Shown here: positions 52,883 to 64,000 of the stretch, piece by piece
Numbering within the stretch: position 1 is the first letter of the stretch
Layout: each line of letters begins with the position of its first letter
Source: Sabellastarte sp. h YS-2021
Lineage: Eukaryota; Annelida; Polychaeta; Sabellida; Sabellidae
Direction of reading: 5' to 3'
NCBI GenBank assembly: GCA_964017235.1
Contig: OZ024935.1
Location: 31,165,596 to 31,229,595 of the forward strand
Length of the DNA stretch: 64,000 nucleotides
Program-made: the position numbers and the translations under genes
Notes under the pieces: model-generated
Told to the model about the DNA's origin: nothing
Database searches by the model: none
Seen by the model: only the letters and a program-made list of their open reading frames with translations

Positions 52883-53847
52883 TTGACACTATTATACCGC
52901 AAGGCAGCTCGTAGAATGCATCAGGCTTTTGCAGATTCTACTAGAAGGTCGTATACAGTTATGTTCAGAACTTTTGTGGCTTTCTTAGCCTTCATCAACG
53001 TCCATCCACACCTTATTTCCTCCACCCACATTCTGGCCTTTTTAGAATTTCTGGTGTTCAACAAAGTTTCTCATTCACAGATTTCCAATTACCTGACTGC
53101 TATAAAAGCAAATTATTCTATGTTGGCCTTAGACACATCTCCCTTCTTTGACCAGAGAATCAAATACTTTACCAAGGCTGTCGCAAGGTGTGCCCCCCTT
53201 ACAGTTAAACTAAAAGCCATTGTCGAACCCCCTCTTCTCATCCAAATTATTCAACAGTGTGATTATCTGTACATGGGTTTCGTCTTTAAGGCTGCAATCC
53301 TTCTGGCTTACTTTGCATTTCTCAGGATGTCCAATTTGGTACCTCATACCATCACGTCTTATGACCCCCTTAAGCAGTTAGCCAGGGCTGATATATTTTT
53401 GCACACCCTGGGGCCCAGGTATTGTTAAGATGGTCGAAGACCAAGCAAATGAATAATTCTGTTAGGTTGATAAAAATTCCTGCCCTTGGGGCTTCCCCTC
53501 TCTGCCCTGTGTCAGCTCTCCAGGAATTACTGGTTAACACTCCTGATCAACCAAATAACCCCCTCTTTCAAGTAAAATGCTTTGGAAAATGGGTTCCTCT
53601 TACAGATACTAGATTGAGAAAAACTTTTTCCACAATTTTAAATAAGCTTCACCTCAGCCAATCAAATATTATTTTTCACTCACTTCGACGTTCAGGTGCC
53701 ACCCTGGCCTTTAACTCCAGTGTTCCCCTCCAAAACATTCAGAGTCATGGCACCTGGACGTCGGAGTGCATCTGGTCTTATATCACTCAAGACCAGCATG
53801 CCTCTGAGAAAGTGGCCTTAGCTTTCCAACAACTACTCCAACCCTAG
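52883..53847 (+). pseudogene. Tyrosine recombinase of copy 1, single frameshift
   Basis: Integrates the circular cDNA by strand exchange. First open part 52883-53428: N-terminal SAM-like domain ('ADSTRRSYTVMFRTFVAFLA', 'HILAFLEFLVFNKVSHSQIS') and 'AYFAFLRMSNLVPHT' with the first catalytic Arg. A one-base loss near 53424 shifts into 53422-53847: 'LLRWSKTKQM', 'IFHSLRRSGATLAF' (HxxR), 'QSHGTWTSECIWSYI' (His, Trp and the nucleophile Tyr). All of R-HxxR-H/W-Y are present. The end at 'LLQP' is shared in style with copy 2. Only the frameshift prevents expression. Confidence 0.88.
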
Positions 53848-54149
53848 ACTACCTGGGCTTTGGGGCTTTTCTTTCTAGTCCTCATATCTTATCTTATCTC
53901 TGACCTACAAGTAGTAAAATTTTCGTAGTTTACATTTGAACATAACCCTAAATTAAACCATACTATACTCTCAGTGTTGTCACTGGTTGACTCTTCTATA
54001 TTACTGTTAACCATATCCACAAGCTTTTAAGGCCACCTGAACTTAAAATCACTTTGCTCCATTTCATTTCAGTTATCTCTCAATCACTAAAATTTTAATA
54101 TCAGTAATATGTCCACTCACTATCCCTTAAAATGCATCATCTTAGGGTC

Positions 54150-54490
54150 ACCTTACGGCCACCCTAACTAGTATTTATAATTTCCTCCATTAGGGTCACC
54201 TTAAGTGAGCCCTTCTTCTCAGGTTTTTCAGATTAACATGACCTTAACTCTCTAAATTTCATCTGAAAAACTCGTAAACTTCACTTTAAGTTACAATTAT
54301 ATGATAACCATAAGTTCAATGTAAAATGTCAATTTATGGTCACCCTAAGTGACTGGTAAATGCTAATGTTCAGGGCACGTCGTGTCATGTGCTGTTTTTA
54401 ATGTAAATTGCTTTCTGTACATAAGGTCACCATAAAGTGACTTTAATGCTAATCTTTAGTGTTGTGCTATACGGCCACAATAAGTGGCAA
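54150..54490. repeat. Hairpin-forming GGTCACCTTAAGTGA repeats, copy 1 3' region
   Basis: Five variants: near 54154, 54193, 54337, 54424 and 54468 (GGTCACCTTACGGCCACC, GGTCACCTTAAGTGAG, GGTCACCCTAAGTGAC, GGTCACCATAAAGTGAC, GGCCACAATAAGTGGC). Each can fold on itself. They follow the recombinase gene. Confidence 0.75.
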
Positions 54491-55700
54491 TGTAAAGTTA
54501 TTGTCTGATTATGTATAAAGAGTAGTAAGAATAACATTTATTAGTAAAAATCTAATAAAAATTTATAAACCCCACCAGCTTGTGTTCTTGTATATAGGTC
54601 ACTGACAATAAAAATAGTAGAGTGACAAGCCCAGCTAGCAGTAGGGTCCAGCTAATATATATGAAGCTATAACCTGGAAAGTACACAGGCCACAGGAAAA
54701 TGAGGTAAAAAAACAAATCAATAATATACTAGAAATTTTAGCTTCTTACAAATTATCCTGCGTGACCTCCTGAATATCCACGAGTACATCCCCATCTTTG
54801 AAATTCCACTCACAACTTCAACAACTACTTTAATTAAAAACAAAGTGTAATCTAGCAGAAGGGAATTCCCTTTTAGGAAAAATAGCCCGAGACTGGTACA
54901 TGACCACAGCTTCAGATAGGGGCCAAAGGGACTGACTTCCCGAGTGCCTGAACACTCAGGAGGATCAGGTAAAGTCATTAGAATAAACAAAGACCTTTAT
55001 AAGAATGTTAGCTTTACAGCTTAACATAATTTAATATTTAAAAGTAAAACTTTGGTATCCCAAATGTACCCCTACATAACAATCACAACCTTCACAAGTG
55101 AATTGAGATAAAAGAGAATTAAATTGACAGCAGCAAGAACCATTGCAATGCAACAGTTAATGATGTCACTTAAGTGTAAAATGACTCTATAAAACGATAA
55201 GAAATACAATTATACATTTGCCTTTCATTTTATTGAAATATCCAATTTTATTTAACTGAAAAATACTCAAATGCATAGTCACACCAGAGCATAAGCTCCA
55301 AAATTGAGAAAAAAACCAGGAAGTTCTACCTCGCGGAAATTATTAACATATGCATGAAAAGCAATAAACTACCCGGTTTTATAAACCATCTTGAGGGGGA
55401 AGATGGGATATTAAACAGTGCATACCCTCAAGTGAAAATTATCAATTGTACAATAATATGATTTTTCATAGCCTTTAGAAAAATCATAATAAACAAGAGC
55501 ACTCACAGTCCCCAACTCCAACTACAAACACAGAGGATTAAAAATTTTATTATACACATTCATTAATTCTGTATATACAATACATAATCTAACTAATAAG
55601 TATATACAACTCTGAGATACATAACATAAATTGCACAAGATTTAATATTCTTTAAAAGTCGTTACATTTGCATAAAAAGTTACTGACTAGAAAAGTTTTT
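54491..55700. other. Spacer between the tail-to-tail retroelements
   Basis: AT-rich. No gene supported. It may hold the 3' ends of both elements; neither terminus could be fixed. Confidence 0.45.
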
Positions 55701-55704
55701 TAAA

Positions 55705-55905
55705 AGACTCAGTACTGACCTTAAAGGTCAAAGCTTGACCCGTAGGGGTCATGTGAACATCATTACCCTCGTGCATGGCCCCCGGTCAAAGGTCATGCAT
55801 GTGACCTGAGGTCAAATAAAATATATCTATGATTAAATCTTGACCTTGAGAGGTCATATGACTGCTTAACCTTGAAAGTTCATTTACTGACGTTGAAAGG
55901 TCACC
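55705..55905. repeat. TGACCTTNAAAGGTCA palindrome array, copy 2 3' region
   Basis: At least six short palindromes: near 55718, 55736, 55787, 55801, 55841 and 55886 (TGACCTTAAAGGTCA, TGACCCGTAGGGGTCA, GGTCAAAGGTCA, TGACCTGAGGTCA, TGACCTTGAGAGGTCA, TGACGTTGAAAGGTCA). They are next to the recombinase 3' end, as in copy 1, but with another sequence. Confidence 0.8.
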
Positions 55906-56070
55906 TACTACTGTAAATTTGATGTTTACTGCTATGGAAGTTATAATAAGAATGACTATGACAATGTCTATATCTAAAAATTACTCTTAGAAGCATGTAT
56001 TTGTATTATTATTTAGCATATAAAAATTCACCCAAACCCAAACCACAGTAGGTGTAGGGAAAGCATTCTA

Positions 56071-56943
56071 TCATACATTATTAAAGCATTTCCTGAACTT
56101 ATAGGAGACCTCACGGCCAGCAGTAGCCTGTGGACGAATGTACCGCCAGACACAATCAGACGCCCAGGTGCCATGCTCCTTAATTTCTTTCACAGGAGTA
56201 TCTATTTCATATGCCATTGAGACACCTGAGCACCTGAAAGCGTGGAAAGTATAAAAATTTGATGGTAATTGCATTGCCTGGTTAATCTTTGCTAGAACCT
56301 TCCTGATCCTCGAATCAGTCAATACCTGCCAACCCGCTGCAGCCCAAATTTGGAATAATGGAGATTAGTTCCCTGGGTTGTATAAGTCCATAATGTTTTG
56401 CAAAGCCCTGTAAGGGCAGATAGTTGAGGCCCCCAATTTGGGGAGGGAAATTAACCTGTATTCGTTTTTGTACTGGATAGTCTTTGACCATTTAAGCAAA
56501 AGCTGAACCTCTTTATCTCTGAAAAATATATCTCCCCCAGTGAAATGTCTGGTACAATCGAATTCCCCAATTGCATATGAGGCAATGTTTGACAACCTGA
56601 AAAATCCGAAGAAGGCGGTCAAAAATACTGCTTTATACACCATCGATTTAAAAAAATTTTGGGTAGCCGCAATGATCGCCTTGAGAGTGTTGAGATCAAT
56701 AATATTTCTTTTAGGCAATGCTATAGACCTGGTCAATTATGCTGATCTAACAAAATACTTGATTTTGGGGTGGTCCCATGTCCCATATGGGAGATCATAC
56801 AACACATACATGGCCCTAATTGCTGATATGTGATTACTGATCATATGAGCCGATACTCCATTATCTACTAAGAATTCTAAGTATGACAAAGCTTCTGACA
56901 CTGACAAGAGATTGAACTTTATTTTTGCACATAAAAGCCACAA
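56071..56943 (-). pseudogene. Tyrosine recombinase of copy 2, two stops in one frame
   Basis: One frame from 56943 to 56071 with stops only at about 56737 and 56367. 'ALSYLEFLVDNGVSAHMISN' and 'YDLPYGTWDHPKIKYFVRS' belong to the N-terminal domain. 'AFFGFFRLSNIAS' holds the first Arg, then 'LLLKWSKTIQYKNEYRLISL', 'FYTFHAFRCSGVSMAYE' (HxxR) and 'IKEHGTWASDCVWRYI' (His, Trp, Tyr). The catalytic set is complete. The part before 56943 is missing or in another frame. Two stops make it non-functional. Confidence 0.87.
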
Positions 56944-57201
56944 AAGATCGAAACAACATGCGATAACATTTAACAGTTCTTGGTCTGAAGGCCAACTTGG
57001 TCCTCTGTGCAGCCTTTCGTGAATATTTTGTCAAAGCCCCATTATCAGGAAATACAAAGCATAGTATCTGTGGCCATTGCTACTTTACAACCTTCCTAAT
57101 TTACAATGTGTGATCTATTTCTAACATGTCTACAGATACAGATAACCACACAGGGTTATTAACAATGCTTGTAACTGAGTAACATTTGCAATACTGTACT
57201 G

Positions 57202-59225
57202 TCATCTTGATAACAAATCAGCTACTACATTATTTTTCCCTAACACATGAACATATTGCAGATCAATGTCTGACAAGGCAGCTATGTACCACACATTACG
57301 TACACAAGCCCCCAGATAAGGGTCATGTGCTTTGCCTGCATTCAGGTCTTTTACGACAGCGTCATTGTCACATTTGACTAATACGCGCAAAAACTAATTT
57401 GCAAACTAATACTAATTTGCAAAAAGTCGCAAAGCCAACACGATATTAATCATTTTAAGATGTACAATATCTAGGTTTCTGAAACCTCTTGACAAAGTGA
57501 GGTGGTAACCAAAATTTTCCCACCTGCCCCCCAGACCCGTCAAGCAGGCATCAAGTTCCAAAATCGATTTTGAAACCTGATGTGCATACATTGAAATGCC
57601 ATTGTACTGAGGCAAGAACTGGTCAAACCAGCCTAAGTCTCTATGAAAGTCATCTGACAACATAATTTTTGCTGGATTGCTTACGTTATGTAACGTTTCC
57701 AACATTCTGTTGAGAAAGCACCTTGCTGGCTTGACACATTTGTGAACATAGAGTAATATGCCCAGTAACGACTGGAGTTGGCGTTTTGTGCAAAATTTTT
57801 TGCCTTTCCATTCTTTAACCATAATGTTTATATCTTGTAATTTTTCAGGTGGGATAGATACTGTGCCTTCGACTGTGTCTATGAGACTGCTTGCGTTGTT
57901 GGAGTCACTAACATTTTCTTACTGACAGTTATTCCCAATTGCGTCATGACGTCAAGTAATGCGTCATATGAGCGTCACGCAACATCCGACGTGCCGTACC
58001 CCAGAAAATCATCTATATAATTTATGAGGTTTGCGTCACATTGACGCATAACGTAACGCACAGCATCGCTTGTGCGCTGCATGAATTGGCTGCCATGACG
58101 ACTTCCAAAGGGAATTCTTGTGTTTATATACGTTCCATCCCAATTTAAACCCAACAAATCATAGTCCCTGGGGTCAACATTGAGATGCCTGAACGCCCGA
58201 CTGACGTCGACCTTGAAAATATGTGCCCCTTTGCCAATTTATATCAATTCTTTGGTCAAATCATCAATACTTGGAAAATACAACTTAAAATCCGCCCCCC
58301 AAGTAGCCATCTTTCTCTACCCCTGCATTCACAGATTCCCCCCTAGGCCAGCTAAGGTCCAAAATGACCCTTCTTGTATCTGAATTTGGCTTGTGCCTAG
58401 TCATGAATGGTAAATAATGCAAATTTTGTATGGGAGCTTCTTTGAACGGGCCTAGAATTGCCCAAATAATTTTTCTTCCTGAATATATTTTTCAACATCT
58501 TGTGGGAATTCAAGGGATGATTTATGATTTGCTTTGTCATGCTTTAATGGACACATTCTATTAAAACCCAAGGGGAAGCCAAATTCCAGTCATTGCAGTA
58601 GTTGCTGATCCCAGTAAACCCTGAGCAAAGCCTTTCAAGCCCCAATATTCATCTGTGAGCTGACAGGGATTCTGGCTCCTAAATAATTGGGCAAATTGTG
58701 TTTTTTGACTTCTTCATGCAATTTTATAGGGTCCAGAAACCTGATGTCTGATGTGGTTTCGGTAGTCGGGAGAATCGGATCCATGAGTGGTATAAATCCA
58801 AAATTCGCTTCAGACTGAACCCTCCACTGGTCAAAAGATTTACATTCGAGAGGGGCCACAAGCTTTTTATTGTCACTAAAAATGATAGAATTGATGAATT
58901 TGTCACCTTCTGTGTTTCTAATGTCAAACAACAATGTCTGGCCATCCAATAAACCTGAATTTGACTTATCATCGTCTGACCTACTATTGTTTTCATTAGC
59001 ACTGTCGACAACCCCACCACTCAGTACCTTTTCCCTTTGTAAAGCATCTGATTGTGTGTGGTGGACCTTTATTAGCTTGCCATTGCCTTGGTCATTTACA
59101 ATCGATTTGTGTTCACCCCGTGTCATCGACTCGCCTTCTATTGTGAGCTCACCGGATCGTGGTTTACTAATTGGTATTGGGTTTTGTTTACTCTCTCTGG
59201 AAGCCCAGAAAACGCCCCCTTGCAA
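57202..59225 (-). pseudogene. Reverse transcriptase-RNase H of copy 2, many shifts
   Basis: Lead region 59225-58635 ('FDQWRVQSEANFGFIPLMDP', 'DPIKLHEEVKKHNLPNYLGA') parallels copy 1. RT pieces in several frames: 'RVILDLSWPRGESVNAG' (about 58370-58320), 'FKVDVSRAFRHLNVDPRDYD' (about 58220-58160), 'TRIPFGSRHGSQFMQRTSDA' and 'NLINYIDDFLGYG' (58157-57975; YIDD box). 'CTKRQLQSLLGILLYVHKCV' starts the link to RNase H (57822-57412), with 'LELDACLTGLGGR' (D) and 'DIVHLKMINIVLALR', where the expected catalytic Glu is Lys. 'VKCDNDAVVKDL' and 'NNVVADLLSR' (57390-57202) give the last two Asp residues. Dead copy. Confidence 0.83.
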
Positions 59226-59684
59226 TATTTCTGCTTATCTGTTAGTTCTCTTGTTTTGCCCTTAACCACACAAGCATATGACCTGGCCACGACGTTTTGT
59301 GCATTAGCCTTGAAAATTTTAATGCTATGACTCAAGGGACGAACCAAAAGACTTTCAATTTGTGCAGGGGTTTGTTTTTTGTTATAGAAAACCCTACCTG
59401 AAACCGCTACCTTTTGTTCATGACCTTGACCCGATATGACCCCAGCCTTGTTAAAATTTCAGCTGTCACCATTGTATATGTTTGTGCCACTCACTTGGGT
59501 GCGTGTTTGTTTGATAGGTCGAGTTTGACCTTGGCCCGATATGACCTCTGCCTTGCCATTATCTGCATCACTGACTATCACATTTTTAGACATGTTATGC
59601 ATTTTTGAATTATACATTACATCAACAATATTTTCCTGAACATACATGCTGCCCCCCCCCCCCTTTTTATGGAAGGACAGCCAC
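59226..59684 (-). other. Interval between gag-like and RT regions, copy 2
   Basis: Open fragments rich in Asn/Lys/Ser without a known domain. Twelve C in a row (plus strand, 59652-59663) lie near the end of the gag-like region and may be a replication-slippage site. Confidence 0.45.
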
Positions 59685-60854
59685 TCATTCGTTTTTTTGA
59701 TTATGACGTTTGCTAAAAAGGCAATCTTTCTCTGCATGTCCTAACAATCTTCCTTGCCCTAAACAAAAAGAACAGATATGCTTGTGAGTTTTGCCATTCA
59801 CCTCATGATCTTTTGCAAAAGAACACGTCCCACTCTGAAATTGTTTGCAGTACCATGGTTTTGAATTTTTATCACTTTTTACCCATGTTCTGGTTGTATT
59901 AACATGTTTCTGGGCATGTGCCCTACGAATCCTATCGATTCTTGCTGTGTCTTCCCAATTTAGAGAACCCCTTTCAAATTCGCACAGCAATACAGCATGA
60001 GCTGCCTTGGCCCCCTGCCACGAAAAATAAGTTGCGTCTTCAAAAAGCTCCCCCATGTATTGAATCATATTCTCCCTAATTTTTTATCAGGTTCATCTAG
60101 TATATTTTTGCAAAATCCCTGAACCCACTGAGACATGCTTAATTGATCATACGACAATCTAGCCCTGGTTGTCCCTCCTAAGATTGCTTCATTTGGCCAA
60201 GCCACCTTATTTTTTACTAATACATCAATATTCCCCCCACGTTTGGACTTAATTTTTGTCCCAGTACCTGTAGCTTCACTTTGACGCTCAAGTTCCCTGA
60301 TTCTACTGTCTATTTCTTGTTGAATTTTGTCAGATTTTCTCATACAACTTAAACTTTGTATAGACTCGTCTTCTGACGACTCACTATCAGACCACCTATT
60401 TTTAACAGTTCTATGCGAAGTGCTACTTAACTTCTTGCCCTTAGATCCTGAGTGCTGGCTCTTTATGTGCTGTGACCCTGTTTCAATCCTGCCTTCCACG
60501 ACTTCCAGGTGCTGGCTGACTTGCTGTAGCTGCTCTAGGATCTGTTTTTGGATGTCATCTGGCCCTTCTGGAGTACTGCTTGCTTGTAATGTCTTGGAGG
60601 TACTGGAAATCACGTTAGAGTCCCTCTCCACTTCAGGCCCAGCTACCCTCAACTGCACTACTACTCATTCTAGTACTGTGCAACACTTCAGTCCTTTCAC
60701 AGTTACGACCCGTGGGTGGGTAATGTTTTTCTGAACATTTCCAACAATTTTTCCTCTGTTTCCCATATTTATACTTATAATTGTCACTGTTCAAATAATA
60801 CTGAAAATACACAAGAAGCACACCTCTCTCAGTGCTCTTAAATGACGGTTTCAA
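59685..60854 (-). pseudogene. Gag-like zinc-finger protein of copy 2, shifted
   Basis: Three overlapping minus-strand frames. 60854-60633 ends with 'KNCWKCSEKHYPPTGRNC', the N-terminal CX2CX3HX6C motif. 60658-60065 has a coiled-coil-like stretch ('IQKQILEQLQQVSQHLEVVE') and the conserved 'KVAWPNEAILGGTTRARLSY' and 'MSQWVQGFCKNIL'. 60068-59685 has 'AKAAHAVLLCEFERGSLNWE', 'RIDRIRRAHAQKH', 'PWYCKQFQSGTCSFAKDHEV' and 'HICSFCLGQGRLLGHAEKDC'. All conserved blocks of copy 1 are present in order. At least two frameshifts separate the parts. Confidence 0.78.
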
Positions 60855-61463
60855 AGCTTGATTTCATAAATTCCTGTATCAAATCTCAACCAATTGGTAA
60901 AATGACCAAAACACAAAGATAATAGGTTAGACCGTCCCTCATACGCCCCCCAAGGACAATGGAAATCAAGCCTGAGGATGTCAAACGAGAGCAAAGTGAT
61001 GGTGCTCAGCAAAGAACATCCTTAGCAGCAGTCAATATAACAGTTCATCTTCCAGCATCTCATATAACGTTCAAGTTTCTTCCACAACACCAGTTAAGAA
61101 AAATATATATTGTATAAAATAACACTAAAAACATAAAATTCCTTTTAAAAAAATAAATATCATTCACGAATCTGAAAGCCCTCAGAATAGCAAAAAGTCC
61201 ATCTAGAGTCTTCAGATTCCAATTCAATACTGATCTGTTCTGAATTTTGGTGGGAAATGCCAGGAAACAAACCCCTCAGCCAATGGGTTTGAAAGTCTCC
61301 CTGTTTTAGAATAATAAAACCCTTGATGACCCAAAGTTATTATTATGTAAGTAGACTGGTACCCCCAAAATTTTAAAATTATGGTTGGAGGAGGACTGAC
61401 TGGGGCAATGCCTTGACACTGCCCCCGAGAGATCGCAGACCTCCACCAAGGGAGCACATATCC
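60855..61463. other. 5' flank of copy 2, no gene
   Basis: AT-rich, perhaps including the 5' end of the element. Open frames at 61224-61488 have no features. Confidence 0.4.
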
Positions 61464-61660
61464 TGAAAATTTCATCATAACCGTCCATAACTTTTTGAGA
61501 TATCTGTCTCTAAAAATTACTTTTCATGGTTCCAGAAGATCCAGATAGTGATCCAGATCACTCCCAAACTTGAATGATTTCTTTCTTTTACCTTTTTAGA
61601 CATATCCTGAAAATTTAATCAAAATCCGTCCATAAGTTTTTGAGCTATCTTGTTCACAAA
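61464..61660. repeat. Two copies of a CCTGAAAATTT..CCGTCCATAA repeat
   Basis: ATCCTGAAAATTTCATCATA...CCGTCCATAACTTTTTGAG at 61458-61503, and ATCCTGAAAATTTAATCAAA...CCGTCCATAAGTTTTTGAG at 61605-61645, about 145 bp apart. This phrase, with a following ACAAACAAAAGCACAAACAAAC, is a common form of dispersed repeat tail in invertebrates. Confidence 0.65.
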
Positions 61661-63847
61661 CAAAAGCACAAACAAACAGTTTTTGTGTAAATACAAAATG
61701 ATGTAGTTATGAATGGTGACAGGCACCTACGACATACTATCAAGCCAAATTATGTATTAAAGAAGTAATAAATGTATAATAAATCTGAATATGCATTGTA
61801 AATACAATTGTATTACATATGTAATTAATAGTGTGTCAGTAACCCTCTTAAAATTGAAATTACTCAGTCTGTGAGTGTTTGTTTTTGCTGTTATAGTGAA
61901 AGACCTGCAGGTGTAGTTGAAGAGTGGGAAGTAAAAAGTTGACCACATATCTGGGATAGGGCATGAGAGCTGACTGAGACAAGTACATGCTGGAGAACAT
62001 GAATATAAAAAATTATATAAATCTACGTACTAAAGGTTGAGAAGAATTTACTACTCTCCTAATAGTAATTTGGCCAAAAATAATGAATATTGCTACCCTT
62101 TCTTGGTACCTCAACGCTCCACCAGTTCTGGTGTTTCTGTTGTTCCTGGGGTCAGTTGACCAGTTAGTCCCTGTGTCCAATGAGAAATCCAGGAAGTAGG
62201 GCAAGGGCACTTAATATATTTAAAATAACTCATTACTGTTGGCCTATGGTGACGTTGTCATAGCATTTTGAGTTAGTTTCAGATGATGGTCTTTACTGTT
62301 ATCCCATGTTTTTTTGTTTCTCATAGTTAATTGTCTCTGTATTTTGATATAAAAACGAAAATAACAATAACAGAATAATCAAACAGGAATATTTCAATAC
62401 ACTAAATTTACAATGTAGTATATTAGGTTGTTTCTACACCAAGCACAAAATTAAGCCATAATAAAATATTGTAAGAATTATAACAGTCATATTTATATGG
62501 CATATTATATTTTTTAGATTTCTATTTGAATATAATAGGGTTTCTCTTTGCATACAATAAGGGCATAATACATTGTATATATAAAAGACCACACATCCGT
62601 ATAGAGTCGTTCAACTTTTCATTTAACTTGTATGACATCCATAAGCATTGTATCTTATCTTTAATTAATATAACAAATTCTGAGAAAAATAATTCTGTTT
62701 ATACTTGACTTTTGTTTGTTTAGGTTCCATTTACCAAGTAGAATTAAATAGTTTATGGTAAAATCAACTCTGTCCCCATCATAAAGACGATTGGTTAAAC
62801 CTAAAAATGATATCACAGACTGTGAATCTTATTTTGACATCTGTTATTTTCTTTTTAATTTATGCTATTTCTTAACCTGCGGATAGCAACCACTCAGGGG
62901 AAAATGCTAAAGTGGTTGCTCTTAGCAGGTTCAGTTATGAGGACTATGAGTCAGAGTTATGTGTACTCTATCATTGTGTGCTACAAACCAAACATCTATG
63001 ATTTTAGAGGGTTTTTACATTTACTAGCAAGAGTATTATGCATGGGGAAAATCTGAAACATTGGCTAGTTTTTAACAAATTTATATATAAATTAAGTAAA
63101 ATGAGGAAAATATGAAACATTAACTACTTCTTAAAAAATTTATATATAAGTTTGGTAACTAAGGTATATTGAAAGTGTTATAAGTATTACAACTTTCAGA
63201 ACTGGACTGAAGACTACATGTCAAAAGATAATTTATTTTGATTTGCTTTTTATTTGTATGATGATAAAAGGAAAGGAAAAGGTCAATGCCAGTAACCATT
63301 TTTTTAACCAGGATGTTTTACGCAGCTATTTTTAACACAGCACACTTTTTACACCACCCATTGCAAATTCTATCAATTTACAATGTGGGATCAACCAAGT
63401 TGACACAAGAGGTGGAAACAAAGGTTAAGGCAAGGTCACCCCCTGCACATCAGGGAATACGTGTGAATTACAAGGCAAAGAAACCCAATATTTTTTTATA
63501 TTTTATTATACATTTTTACATTATTATGCTTATACAGAACCAAAATTTCGTTGCAAGATCATGACAAATTATACTGATAATAATACTTTCAGTGACTGGA
63601 TAGCGAATATGAGTAAAAATCCACCATGTATCATACAGTGTGACAGCAGGCAGGGCTGACCCTAGCCTTTAATTATTAAAAAATATGATTCACAAAATAC
63701 TAAGAAAGAACTGCCACACAAATAATACAATAAAAACCTGCACCAGCAGACTACCGTAAATGTATTAAAATTTCAGACACTTTCAGTACAGACCCCAAAC
63801 AGTGTTTTTTTTTCAAAAAATGGACTAAAGATCCCCCAAACCACCCA
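61661..63847. other. AT-rich gene-free sequence
   Basis: No gene or RNA recognised. Two similar blocks (about 63040-63080 and 63098-63140: TGAAACATTRRCTASTT...TTTATATATAA) form a diverged 60-bp tandem duplication. Confidence 0.5.
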
Positions 63848-64000
63848 TTAGGGCAGAAGATGTAGTTGAAAGGCTTGGGTAAGGGGAGAGATGGAGGTAT
63901 TTGAATTCTGTATATACCGCCAAACACAATCAGATGACCAAGTACCTTGATGTTTGATGGTTTCAATAGGGACTCCGTGTTCAAAGGCCCAAGAAGCCCC
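63848..64000 (-). CDS. Tyrosine recombinase C-terminus, third element (runs off window)
   Basis: Minus-strand frame open from the window edge to a TAA at 63848-63850. It reads 'GASWAFEHGVPIETIKHQGT' and then 'WSSDCVWRYIQNSN', matching the last catalytic block of copies 1 and 2 (HGTW and Tyr; here HQGTW). The tail is 'TQAFQLHLLP'. No stop in the 50 codons visible, so this copy could be intact beyond the window. The HxxR motif should lie just outside. Confidence 0.75.
   Translation of the reverse strand, partial: GASWAFEHGVPIETIKHQGTWSSDCVWRYIQNSNTSISPLTQAFQLHLLP

Larger units (their letters stand above)
49313..54490 (+). mobile_element. DIRS/Ngaro-type tyrosine-recombinase retrotransposon, copy 1
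   Basis: Order on the plus strand: gag-like zinc-finger ORF (49313-50269), RT-RNase H (about 50874-52862), tyrosine recombinase (52883-53847), then a 3' region with short hairpin repeats. There is no integrase and no LTR; integration would use the recombinase on a circular intermediate, as in DIRS, PAT and Ngaro elements. No DAM-like methylase lies between RNase H and recombinase, which are 20 bp apart, so Ngaro/PAT-like is favoured over classical DIRS1. It needs only a handful of corrections and is thus fairly young. Confidence 0.87.
55705..60854 (-). mobile_element. DIRS/Ngaro-type tyrosine-recombinase retrotransposon, copy 2
   Basis: Minus-strand order: gag-like ORFs (60854-59685), linker, RT-RNase H (about 59225-57202), tyrosine recombinase (56943-56071), hairpin array. 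Same architecture as copy 1 but clearly diverged, so it is another family. More stops and shifts than copy 1, including loss of an RNase H acidic residue. The two copies converge, with recombinase genes facing each other 2.2 kb apart. Confidence 0.85.

Noticed and set aside
49219..54575. TATAAATTTTTATTA inverted pair as definite DIRS terminal repeats
   Set aside because: Only about 15 bp of pure A/T in an AT-rich region; chance match is likely, so it is mentioned only as a possibility.
55705..55905. Nuclear-receptor response elements (AGGTCA half-sites)
   Set aside because: The half-sites match, but the array lies in a retroelement 3' region and copy 1 has a different palindrome in the same place, so a structural role is more likely.

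Overview
This is an AT-rich stretch of an animal (invertebrate metazoan) nuclear genome. There are no operons, ribosome-binding sites or prokaryote-style gene packing. The window is dominated by decayed eukaryotic transposons: PIF/Harbinger DNA transposons, CR1/L2-type LINEs, tyrosine-recombinase (DIRS/Ngaro-type) retrotransposons, tRNA-derived SINEs and MITEs. The mixture would fit a mollusc or another marine invertebrate, but the species cannot be fixed from the sequence alone.

Layout. 0.4-0.8 kb: palindromic minisatellite. 1.2-4.2 kb: broken CR1/L2-type LINE. 4.6-5.8 kb: very decayed tyrosine-recombinase-element reverse transcriptase. 7.3-11.7 kb: Harbinger-1, with 22-24 bp inverted repeats and TTA target duplications. 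14.4-15.1 kb: an intact 205-codon four-helix membrane ORF on the minus strand, the best host-gene candidate; its 3' flank is duplicated at 41.4-42.4 kb. 15.6-34.7 kb: a nest of mobile elements. An old Harbinger (called Harbinger-4 here) appears to have been split by four later insertions: Harbinger-2 (15709-20783), Harbinger-3 (21658-26382), a Harbinger-like MITE (28145-29432) and an LTR element (29697-34413). 35.6-36.6 kb: second LINE fragment. 38.9-41.2 kb: long inverted repeat. 43-45.4 kb: MITE, two SINEs and a LINE 3' tail. 47.3-48.5 kb: an element with inverted arrays of an AAATCGGCCC motif. 48.8-48.9 kb: possible host first exon. 49.3-60.9 kb: two tail-to-tail tyrosine-recombinase retrotransposons, each with gag-like ORF, RT-RNase H and tyrosine recombinase. 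63.85-64 kb: the end of a third recombinase running off the window.

The most unusual item is the LTR element. It has TG...CA LTRs of 270 and 257 bp, a 4-bp CTGT target duplication, a primer-binding-site-like sequence and a purine tract. No protease, reverse transcriptase or integrase is visible. Instead its minus-strand coding region joins a gag-like CCHC knuckle, a C2H2-type finger and a TatD-family nuclease most like animal TATDN2. All TatD metal-ligand motifs are present, but the frame is broken.

The second notable pattern is in the Harbingers. Each carries a transposase and a DNA-binding partner gene in convergent orientation, separated by tandem repeats that differ in each element. Two of them share a palindrome about 132 bp inside the right end, upstream of the partner gene. 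All visible transposases are dead, but the MADF/Myb-like partner of Harbinger-3 is a complete ORF.
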